From Subsaxibacter sp. CAU 1640 (GTDB lineage: Bacteria; Bacteroidota; Bacteroidia; Flavobacteriales; Flavobacteriaceae), in the NCBI RefSeq assembly GCF_023156585.1, contig NZ_JALNMI010000001.1, positions 991,623 through 1,055,622 on the forward strand: DNA of 64,000 nucleotides, read 5' to 3'. The notes below the pieces were generated by a model. The model was not told the DNA's origin, did no database searches, and saw only the letters and a program-made list of their open reading frames with translations. Made by a program: the position numbers and the translations under genes. Positions 57,368 to 64,000 of the stretch are shown piece by piece. Position 1 is the stretch's first letter, and each line of letters opens with the position of its first letter.

Positions 57368-57718
57368 TTATAATGTTAAGATTAATGTAATTATTGCAGG
57401 AACCGATTGAAAGTAAAACAACTTCATTTTTTTAGTGGAATATGCCCCATAGATACCTGCTATAATGACACATGATAAAAAGAAAATGCTTGTTCTTATA
57501 TCTTTATATATGATAGAATAAATAAGTCCAGCGGCTAAAAATCCATTATATAATCCTTGATTTGCTGCTAAAGTTTTCGTCTCATCGGCGAACTCTTTGG
57601 ATTTTAAGCCGAATGTTTTAATGCCTTTAGGTGTAGTCCATAGAAACATTTCTAAAACTAAAAAATATAAGTGCTCAACTGCGACCAGAAGCATTAGAAT
57701 AATTTGAAGTGTTTTCAT
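57368..57718 (-). CDS. DUF1304 membrane protein
   Basis: 116 residues with four membrane helices. The pattern VEHLYFLVLEMFLWTTPKGIKTFGL and NQGLYNGFLAAGL matches the DUF1304 family of small integral membrane proteins. The function of the family is unknown. Its start overlaps the end of the DUF255 gene by four bases, so the two are translated together. Confidence 0.85.
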   Translation of the reverse strand: MKTLQIILMLLVAVEHLYFLVLEMFLWTTPKGIKTFGLKSKEFADETKTLAANQGLYNGFLAAGLIYSIIYKDIRTSIFFLSCVIIAGIYGAYSTKKMKLFYFQSVPAIITLILTL

Positions 57719-59757
57719 GGGTATTTTTTAAGTTGGTTTATCGCTTTTTCAACAGTATCGACAGGCATATTGCAGGTTTTGTTGACACAAACGTATATCA
57801 GGGTTTTACCTTCCACAGCTCTGTTTTTGAATAAAGGTAAAGATTCTTCCTTAAAACTTGCTGCAACAATTTTGTTGGGAGTATAATTGAGATTCAGCTC
57901 CTTAATTTTTTCAAGAGATTCATTACCAATTATGGCAACCTCAAAGAAAGGTTCAGTATAGTTCATCATTAAGTACAGCCAATTGGAAAACCCAGAACCA
58001 TAATTTTGGATTTCAGGTTTTATATTGTTCAACATGGTTTCGGCAGTCTTGGCATAATGCTCGTTGTCAAAATAATGTGATAATGTGAAAAGGTTCTTTG
58101 CCATGGTGGAATTGCTTGCTGGTATAACATTGTCCCTGTATTCAACGCTTCTACTCACCAAAGCTGTATCCTTTTCGGACGTGAAAAAGAATAATTTGCT
58201 TTGGTCGTCAAAGAAAAAATCAAAACAATAATTGGTCAAATCTCTTGATATAAAAAGCCATTTTAAATCTAGAGTGTGGTTGTATAACGAGATGAATGCG
58301 TCAATGCACGTGGCGTAATCTTCAAGAAAACCATTAATATTGCTTGTGCCATTCTTAAAATTGTGATTAAGGCCACCATCTTCCCTTATTTGATTTTTCA
58401 GTAGAAATTCTCCACAAGTGGTTGCCGTATGTAAATAGGGTTCTTCTTTTAAAACCCTGTAAGCATCTAAATATCCCTTAATCATCATAGCATTCCATGA
58501 GGTCAATGTTTTATCATCTAGACGAGGAGGCTTCCTTTTTTGACGAGCCTTTAGTAAGATATCTTTCCAGTTTTCTTTTCTTTTGAATAATGATTCAGAA
58601 GTCAATTCGTGTTTTTTAAGAAAAGAATCATCATCTTCACTGCGAATCAACACATAATTGCCTTCTTCCCAAAAACCATAGGCATTCACATTATAATAAT
58701 CAGCGAATAGTCCAAAATCCTCTTTCAGGAGAGATTTTAATTCGTTTTGATTCCAAACATAATAAGCACCTTCTTCTAAAGTGCCTTCATGATTTAAACT
58801 GTCTGCATCTAATGACGAATAAAAATTGCCGTGTGGACCTTTTAGTTCTCTATCCACAAAATTCAAGGTTTCTATGACAACATCTTTATACAGATTGTTT
58901 TTGGTTATTAGAAAAGCCTCGGCGTACAAACTTACCATTTGAGCATTATCATAAAGCATTTTTTCAAAATGAGGCACATGCCATTTTTCGTCTACCGAAT
59001 AGCGTGAAAACCCTCCTCCAATATGATCAAAAATTCCTCCAAATGCCATTTTAGTGAGCGTGGTATTGACGTATTCTTGTAGAGGCAAATCATTCATTTG
59101 ATATGCATATCTCAACAAAAATTGATAGTTGTTTGGCATCATGAATTTTGGAGCTCTTGACATGCCACCGAATCGGTAATCAAATTGATGCGACCAATTG
59201 TCTATGGTCTGTTGAATAAATTCAGTAGAAAAATCATCTGTATTAGGATTTAAGGTAATTAGATCAATATTTTTAAGGCCCTGCTCCAGCTTGTCAGCAT
59301 AATCGAAAAGCTTTTCGGGTTTGGTTTTGTATAGATTTGAAATTTGATTCAAGGCATTCATCCATATCTCCTTTTTAAAATAGGTGCCTCCCCAAACAGG
59401 TCTTCCGTCAGGAAGTGCCACGATATTTAACGGCCAACCACCTGAACCTGTTATCAATTGAATGGCATTCATATACACTTGGTCAATATCCGGTCTTTCC
59501 TCTCTATCTACCTTAATGTTTATGTAATTTTGGTTCATTAATGCGGCAACATCATCATCTTCAAAACTCTCATGTTCCATGACGTGGCACCAATGACATG
59601 CCGAATATCCGATGCTTATAACAATAAGTTTGCCTGATGTGTTTGCAAGTTTTAGAGTGTTTTCGTTCCATGCATGCCAATCAATCGGATTTTCTGCATG
59701 CTGTAACAAGTATGGACTTGTCTCTTCGATAAGCTTATTGCTACGTTTTTTGTTCAT
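57715..59757 (-). CDS. DUF255 thioredoxin-like / (alpha/alpha)6-barrel protein (YyaL, SPATA20 family)
   Basis: 680 residues. The N-terminal DUF255 domain (about 1-165) has NPIDWHAWNENTLKLA and the redox motif SACHWCHVMEHESFED; the rest is a helical toroid like N-acylglucosamine epimerases (DRELKGPHGNFYSSLDADS). Family members are widespread, including human SPATA20, but no reaction is firmly assigned. The C-terminal YVCVNKTCNMPV has another Cys pair. ATG is chosen as MNKKRSNKLIEETSPYLLQHA, the usual family start. Confidence 0.92.
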   Translation of the reverse strand: MNKKRSNKLIEETSPYLLQHAENPIDWHAWNENTLKLANTSGKLIVISIGYSACHWCHVMEHESFEDDDVAALMNQNYINIKVDREERPDIDQVYMNAIQLITGSGGWPLNIVALPDGRPVWGGTYFKKEIWMNALNQISNLYKTKPEKLFDYADKLEQGLKNIDLITLNPNTDDFSTEFIQQTIDNWSHQFDYRFGGMSRAPKFMMPNNYQFLLRYAYQMNDLPLQEYVNTTLTKMAFGGIFDHIGGGFSRYSVDEKWHVPHFEKMLYDNAQMVSLYAEAFLITKNNLYKDVVIETLNFVDRELKGPHGNFYSSLDADSLNHEGTLEEGAYYVWNQNELKSLLKEDFGLFADYYNVNAYGFWEEGNYVLIRSEDDDSFLKKHELTSESLFKRKENWKDILLKARQKRKPPRLDDKTLTSWNAMMIKGYLDAYRVLKEEPYLHTATTCGEFLLKNQIREDGGLNHNFKNGTSNINGFLEDYATCIDAFISLYNHTLDLKWLFISRDLTNYCFDFFFDDQSKLFFFTSEKDTALVSRSVEYRDNVIPASNSTMAKNLFTLSHYFDNEHYAKTAETMLNNIKPEIQNYGSGFSNWLYLMMNYTEPFFEVAIIGNESLEKIKELNLNYTPNKIVAASFKEESLPLFKNRAVEGKTLIYVCVNKTCNMPVDTVEKAINQLKKYP

Positions 59758-59776
59758 CTAATGTTTAAGATTGATT

Positions 59777-59807
59777 CAAAAAAAACACTCTTTTTAGAGT
59801 GCTTTTG
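59777..59807 (-). terminator. Intrinsic terminator after dodecin
   Basis: On the minus strand GCACTC pairs with GAGTGT, followed by a T8 tract. It ends the dodecin transcript between it and the DUF255 gene. Confidence 0.75.
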
Positions 59808-59822
59808 AGATATTAAGTCAGT

Positions 59823-60023
59823 TTAATTGACTTCAAAGGTAATTTTTAGATTGACTCTAAACTCAATGACATCGTTGTCTTTGACAACTGCACTTTGCTC
59901 TCTAACATACACCGAACGAATGTTTTTCACACTTTTACCAGCATGTTTGACAGCTTTTCTCGTTGCATCTTCCCAACTTTCATTAGAGTTGGACATGATT
60001 TCAATAACTTTTAATACAGACAT
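59823..60023 (-). CDS. Dodecin, flavin-binding protein
   Basis: 66 residues. The sequence SVLKVIEIMSNSNESWEDATRKAV and IEFRVNLKITFEV gives the dodecin beta-alpha-beta-beta fold; the Trp of SWEDA stacks on flavin in known dodecins. Dodecins form hollow dodecamers storing flavin or coenzyme A. It is 50 bp downstream of the NifU-like gene. Confidence 0.93.
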   Translation of the reverse strand: MSVLKVIEIMSNSNESWEDATRKAVKHAGKSVKNIRSVYVREQSAVVKDNDVIEFRVNLKITFEVN

Positions 60024-60073
60024 ATTTAAGAATTTTTAATTAAAAAATGTTTTACTCTTAAATATACAAATTT

Positions 60074-60967
60074 TTAACCATTAATGGCTTCAACCAGTTC
60101 AACTCTGCCTTTCATCATTTCTCTTAACATGTTTTCAATACCGCTTTTTAAAGTGAATGTAGATGACGGGCAGCCGCTACAAGCGCCTTGTAAAATCACT
60201 TTAACCGTTTTTGTATTTGGATTGTACGATTCAAATTGAATATTTCCGCCATCACTTGCAACTGCCGGTTTCACATATTCTTCTAAAATATTTACAATCT
60301 CTTTTGAGGTGTCATTAAGTGAATCATAGTTTTTATCTAGTTGTTCAGTTGTTTTATGGAACACTTCGGGTGCATTTGCAGCTACAATCTCCTTACCTTC
60401 TTCAATATAATTTCTGATAAATTCCCGCAGTTCCATTGTGATGTCACTCCATTCTGCAACATCATATTTTGTAATGGAAATATAATTCTCATCCATAAAA
60501 ACCGCTTTCACAAAAGGTAGATGAAACAATTTTGTTGCCAACGGTGAGTGTTTCGCTTCGTCTATGGATGTAAAATCAAAAGTTGATGCAACAAGCTTTT
60601 TGTTGGCCACAAATTTCATGGCGGAAGGATTTGGAGTGCTTTCGGCATATACAGTGACGGGCACTTTTTTGCTAGCTGTTTTATCGGTTATAACAACTCC
60701 GTCAGAATTTAGGTAATCTTCAATTTGGTCACAAACCTCATTTTGGACATCTTTCCACTCCACAATATTATAGCGTTCTATGGCAATGAAGTTACCTGAA
60801 ATATAAACTTTCTTGACAAATGGAAGGTAAAACAGTTGTTGTGCCAAAGGAGAAGCACTTGCTTCATCAATATTGTTGAATTCATAACTCTTGTGATTGG
60901 TCAAAAAAGTGTCGGCTTCAAACTTTATGATTGTTGGGTTGTTTGTTTCTTTTATTGAGATTTTCAT
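60074..60967 (-). CDS. NifU-like Fe-S cluster scaffold with duplicated N-terminal domain
   Basis: 297 residues from ATG at 60967 (MKISIKETNNPTIIKF). Residues about 1-92 and 100-190 are two copies of the Nfu N-terminal domain (ASPLAQQLFYLPFVKKVYIS and HSPLATKLFHLPFVKAVFMD). The C-terminal NifU domain holds the cluster site CSGCPSSTFTLKSGIENML. It carries Fe-S clusters to target proteins, of which this window has several (ActB, QueG). A longer upstream start is possible but would only add seven residues. Confidence 0.93.
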   Translation of the reverse strand: MKISIKETNNPTIIKFEADTFLTNHKSYEFNNIDEASASPLAQQLFYLPFVKKVYISGNFIAIERYNIVEWKDVQNEVCDQIEDYLNSDGVVITDKTASKKVPVTVYAESTPNPSAMKFVANKKLVASTFDFTSIDEAKHSPLATKLFHLPFVKAVFMDENYISITKYDVAEWSDITMELREFIRNYIEEGKEIVAANAPEVFHKTTEQLDKNYDSLNDTSKEIVNILEEYVKPAVASDGGNIQFESYNPNTKTVKVILQGACSGCPSSTFTLKSGIENMLREMMKGRVELVEAING

Positions 60968-61294
60968 TTGAAAATTAAATTTCTGCAAATTTACAAATTA
61001 TAATACTGAAGAAAGCTAATTATAATTTATTTAAGCAGCACAGATTAATAGATAAAGTGGATTCAAAATAGCTTTATGAATGTGTTAAACTCTAATTTTT
61101 ATCCATAAATGGTCGAGGGAATTAGTTAAAATTTCTTAAATTTCCCGCTTATTGAAAAATCCCTTAAAAATTGAATTTTGGTTTTTATAAATTAATCATT
61201 TAATTCTTTTTGAATAAAACAAAAGATTGAGAATAATTGTCATTTTTTTCTATTAGATATAAGATTTAATTAAGATTTCCATTATTGCCTTTAA
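60968..61294. other. AT-rich intergenic region between NifU and adhesin
   Basis: 327 bp between divergent genes, the only gap over 300 bp in the window. It contains the NifU promoter near 60986-60993 (minus strand). I see no RNA gene, ORF over ten codons, terminator or clear inverted repeat. The adhesin promoter could not be identified: a TTTTGG at about 61162 and T-rich runs are present, but no TAnnTTTG at suitable distance before the ATG at 61295. Confidence 0.5.
60986..60993 (-). promoter_or_regulatory. -7 element of the NifU-like gene promoter
   Basis: Reverse strand TAAATTTG matches TAnnTTTG, 19 bp upstream of the ATG. The -33 region has TTTC, one base from consensus. Confidence 0.5.
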
Positions 61295-64000
61295 ATGAAG
61301 AATTTTTATCTACTTGCCCTTTTGCTCATCTCATCATTGAATGTCTTTTCGCAAGATATTTTTATGCAGAATGGTACATTCAATAGATGCAGTCCAGATA
61401 GATTATATGATTCTGGAGGTTCGGCAGGAAACTATAGTAGTAATGAAAATAGTGTTACTACGCTATGTGCCATTAATCCTGGAGATTTTATAATTCTTGA
61501 CTTCACTGCTTTTAATACACAGTTGAATCGTGATATCCTAACCATTTATGATGGTCCGGATACATCATCTCCCATTATTGGTACTTATTCTGGAAGCCCT
61601 GCAAATAGTCCAGGAACGGTTTCTGCTTCACCTTCAAATACGAGTGGATGCATCACTTTGCAATTTGTCAGTGACGATTCTGGTACAGGTTCGGGTTTTG
61701 CGGCTAATATTTTATGCGCTGAACCATGTCAAACAATTACACCTACAATTGATAGTACTAATCCAGTTGCTAACGGCTCTGGAGTAATAACTATTTTTCC
61801 AGGATCTTCAGTGGACTTTAATGGTAGTGCAACTTTTTCTGGAGATGGAACAGGAGCAACTTATAATTGGAATTTTGCAGATGGTAGCCCAACAGTTTCA
61901 GGACAGTCAGTGTCACATACATTTAATAATCCCGGAACCTATAGTGTCACATTCACCGTGACTGATACTAATCCTCAAGGATGTTCAGGAACGGCAACCA
62001 TTTCAGTCTTAGTTTTACAAGCTATAGTCAGTATCAATAATTCAGCTTATACAGAATCATCATACACTCCCGAGCAACTCATTGAAAATGTGCTAGTGTC
62101 GGGAGGTTGTTCGGCTGTTGATAATTTTTCTTATCAAGTCAACGGCAATCCAGGTGATTTGCAAACAAAAAGTTATGGATACTTCAATAAGGGGGGTGCT
62201 ATGAACTTCCCTTTTGAGGAAGGCGTTATTTTAACTACTGGAAGGGCTTATGAAGCTGGAAATTCAATCAATCCTATTTTAGTTAGCAATGACAATAATG
62301 ATCCTGGAGATGCAGATCTTGAGGCAGCCTTAAGTCAAACAAACACTAATGATGCTACCTTTATCAAGTTTAACTTTGTACCCACAACAAACACGATTAG
62401 CTTCAGATATTTGATGGCTTCAGAGGAATATGATGGGAGCACAGAGTGCAGTTTTGCTGACAGTTTTGCTTTTTTACTCCGTGAAGTAGGGACAACCACG
62501 TATACCAACCTAGCAGTTTTGCCAAACGGTACGCCAGTAAGTGTTACAAACATCAACAATTCTGGGGTTTGCACAGCTAATCCAACATATTTTGATGGTT
62601 ATAACATTGGTGATACTAATTACGGAGGCAGGACAGAAGTATTGACCGCTGTTGCCAACGTAACTTTAGGTGTTACTTATGAAATTAAATTGGTGGTTGC
62701 TGATCAAGGTGACTCCATATGGGATTCTGCAATATTTCTGGAAGCTGGGAGTTTTGTTTTGGGAGGTGAATTGGGAGATGATATTACAATTTCAGGAGGT
62801 ACAGCTCAATGTGACGGCAGCACAATTACTTTAGATACTCAAGCTCCAAATGGAACGCATGCTTGGTATCAAGATGGTAATGTCATTGCAGGTGAAACAG
62901 GCTCAACCCTTGATGTGACAGAATCTGGAACTTACAGTGTTGATGTGTTTTTTGCCGCAGGTTGTGAAACTAGCGATTCGATAATAGTTGAATTTTATCC
63001 AAACATAACTATTGATTCCGTTCAAGACTTATATCTGTGTAATCCAGGTTCTCCGCCATACAACTTTGATTTAACTGAAAATGAACCTCTAATGTTGGGT
63101 TCAATTACAGACCCCTCAAACTATGTCATTACATACCATGAGTCCCAAACAGATGCGGATGGAGATATTAGTAGTATAGCAGCTCCCGATTTATATTCAG
63201 GAATTGATGGGCAAACTATTTACGCCAGAATGGAATATTTAAATTCTGGTTGTTATGATACAGCCTCTTTCACTCTGAATGTAATAGCCGAACCGATTAT
63301 CAATCCTGTTGCTGATATGACTGCTTGTGATGATGTTTCCAACGACGGTTTTGAAGAATTTGATCTGGATTTGCAAACCGCAGCTATCCTTGGGGGACAG
63401 CCTGCCTCTAACTTTAGTGTATCATACTATACATCGTTTACTGACGCAGATAGTGGATCCAATCCAATTTCTAGTCCATTTTTAAATACAGTTAACCCTC
63501 AACCCATCTTCGTTAGATTGGAAAGCAGTGGGAATGCCAATTGTATTACTGTTTCTACAAATCCAGTTTTTAATTTAATTGTAAATGACCGAGCTATTGC
63601 AAATCAGCCGAATGATTTATTTATTTGTGATGATAGCAGTAACGATGGATTTGGCCAGTTTGATTTAACTCAACAATCGTCGGTAATCTTGGGAAGTCAA
63701 CCTTCAACAGATTATACTGTTGAGTATTATGAGTCTATGGTTGATGCGGAAGCTGGGAATAACCCAATCACAAACCTGGCCAATTACACCAATACTTCAA
63801 ACCCACAAATTATTTATGTAAGAATATTTGAAAATATAACTTCTGATTGTTATGGTATTACTTCCTTCAATCTTGAAGTCAACCCTTTGCCCACGTATGG
63901 TGTTTCGGGGCCTTTGCGTTCGTGCGACCTTGGTGGGGGCATTGGAGAGTTCACGCTTTCGGATGCGACGTCAGGTTTTCTTTCTGGCCAGACCGGAGTG
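61295..64000 (+). CDS. Large multidomain surface adhesin, 5' part (CUB, PKD, choice-of-anchor L, repeats)
   Basis: 902 codons are visible; the frame is open to the window edge. A signal peptide (MKNFYLLALLLISSLNVFSQ) is followed by a CUB-like domain (about 28-145, with LTIYDGPDTSSPIIG), a PKD domain (about 160-245, YNWNFADGSP...HTFNNPGTYSVTFTV) and a choice-of-anchor L domain (about 265-490, RYLMASEEYDGS...ADSFAFLL). After an Ig-like segment (WYQDGN..., about 515-560) come repeats of about 98 residues. Such proteins in flavobacteria normally end in a type IX secretion signal, and SprA in this window would export it. The C-terminus is not visible. Confidence 0.9.
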   Translation, partial: MKNFYLLALLLISSLNVFSQDIFMQNGTFNRCSPDRLYDSGGSAGNYSSNENSVTTLCAINPGDFIILDFTAFNTQLNRDILTIYDGPDTSSPIIGTYSGSPANSPGTVSASPSNTSGCITLQFVSDDSGTGSGFAANILCAEPCQTITPTIDSTNPVANGSGVITIFPGSSVDFNGSATFSGDGTGATYNWNFADGSPTVSGQSVSHTFNNPGTYSVTFTVTDTNPQGCSGTATISVLVLQAIVSINNSAYTESSYTPEQLIENVLVSGGCSAVDNFSYQVNGNPGDLQTKSYGYFNKGGAMNFPFEEGVILTTGRAYEAGNSINPILVSNDNNDPGDADLEAALSQTNTNDATFIKFNFVPTTNTISFRYLMASEEYDGSTECSFADSFAFLLREVGTTTYTNLAVLPNGTPVSVTNINNSGVCTANPTYFDGYNIGDTNYGGRTEVLTAVANVTLGVTYEIKLVVADQGDSIWDSAIFLEAGSFVLGGELGDDITISGGTAQCDGSTITLDTQAPNGTHAWYQDGNVIAGETGSTLDVTESGTYSVDVFFAAGCETSDSIIVEFYPNITIDSVQDLYLCNPGSPPYNFDLTENEPLMLGSITDPSNYVITYHESQTDADGDISSIAAPDLYSGIDGQTIYARMEYLNSGCYDTASFTLNVIAEPIINPVADMTACDDVSNDGFEEFDLDLQTAAILGGQPASNFSVSYYTSFTDADSGSNPISSPFLNTVNPQPIFVRLESSGNANCITVSTNPVFNLIVNDRAIANQPNDLFICDDSSNDGFGQFDLTQQSSVILGSQPSTDYTVEYYESMVDAEAGNNPITNLANYTNTSNPQIIYVRIFENITSDCYGITSFNLEVNPLPTYGVSGPLRSCDLGGGIGEFTLSDATSGFLSGQTGV
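63019..64000 (+). repeat. Tandem repeats of about 96-100 residues in adhesin
   Basis: Four repeats, marked by cysteines at residues 582, 678, 778 and 877. Repeats 2 and 3 share CDD-x-SNDGF-xx-FDL, then ILG-x-QP, then YY-x-S-xx-DA, and NPI. Repeat 1 is more diverged. Repeat 4 is cut by the window end and has a different base composition. Confidence 0.8.

Overview
The window comes from the chromosome of a Bacteroidota bacterium, almost certainly a marine-type Flavobacteriaceae. The DNA is AT-rich. Promoters follow the Bacteroidota pattern (TTG or TTTG, about 20 bp, then TAnnTTTG), and genes lack clear Shine-Dalgarno sites. The gene content is diagnostic: SprA and a RemB-like protein (gliding motility and type IX secretion), alternative complex III, and a PKD/choice-of-anchor-L surface adhesin. 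Most of the window is ordered core genome, with no phage, insertion sequence or CRISPR array.

Layout. 1-3.5 kb (minus strand): the start of a polysaccharide deacetylase and a DUF2723 membrane glycosyltransferase. 3.66 kb: tRNA-Gln(TTG) with its own promoter and terminator. 3.8-4.6 kb: a tandem universal stress protein. 4.7-9.2 kb: the rimP-nusA-infB operon, preceded by a leader with a terminator-like hairpin inside a 15-codon ORF. 9.3 kb: a small SPOR protein. 9.8-21.8 kb: alternative complex III (actABCDEF) followed directly by cytochrome oxidase subunits II and I. 21.9-25.2 kb: ruvB, a cytochrome P450 and queG. 25.2-27.1 kb (minus): a BamA/TamA-like outer-membrane barrel. 27.3-37.7 kb: maeB, ruvA and the 2504-residue sprA. 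37.8-42.5 kb: gcvH, a VanZ-like protein, two paralogous TonB proteins and a RemB-like barrel. 42.5-47.7 kb: the second half of the oxidase system (heme O synthase, two subunits III, subunit IV, a cysteine-less Sco-like protein, a real Sco, DUF420 and a small CxxC membrane protein). 47.9-55.8 kb: a MacB-type efflux operon with one ATPase, two permeases, two adaptors and one TolC, ending in tsaB. 55.8-61 kb (minus): MscS channel, an unknown secreted protein, DUF1304, a DUF255 thioredoxin-like protein, dodecin and a NifU-like protein. 61.3 kb to the end: the first 902 codons of a large repetitive surface adhesin.

How it works together. The two respiratory blocks encode a quinol:cytochrome c oxidoreductase (ACIII) and an aa3-type oxidase with its heme and copper assembly factors. 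No separate soluble cytochrome c is present; instead ActA carries an N-terminal monoheme domain that could act as a tethered carrier. SprA, the TonB pair, RemB and the adhesin belong to the cell-surface, secretion and gliding machinery.

Most worth a second look: the rimP leader, the Sco-like protein without copper ligands beside the true Sco, the TonB-C-like domain fused to the RemB barrel next to two TonB genes, the DNA-binding-type HhH tail on ActC, the inverted repeat TTAAC-N5-GTTAA found upstream of three unrelated units, and an abrupt GC rise in the last 120 bp of the adhesin.
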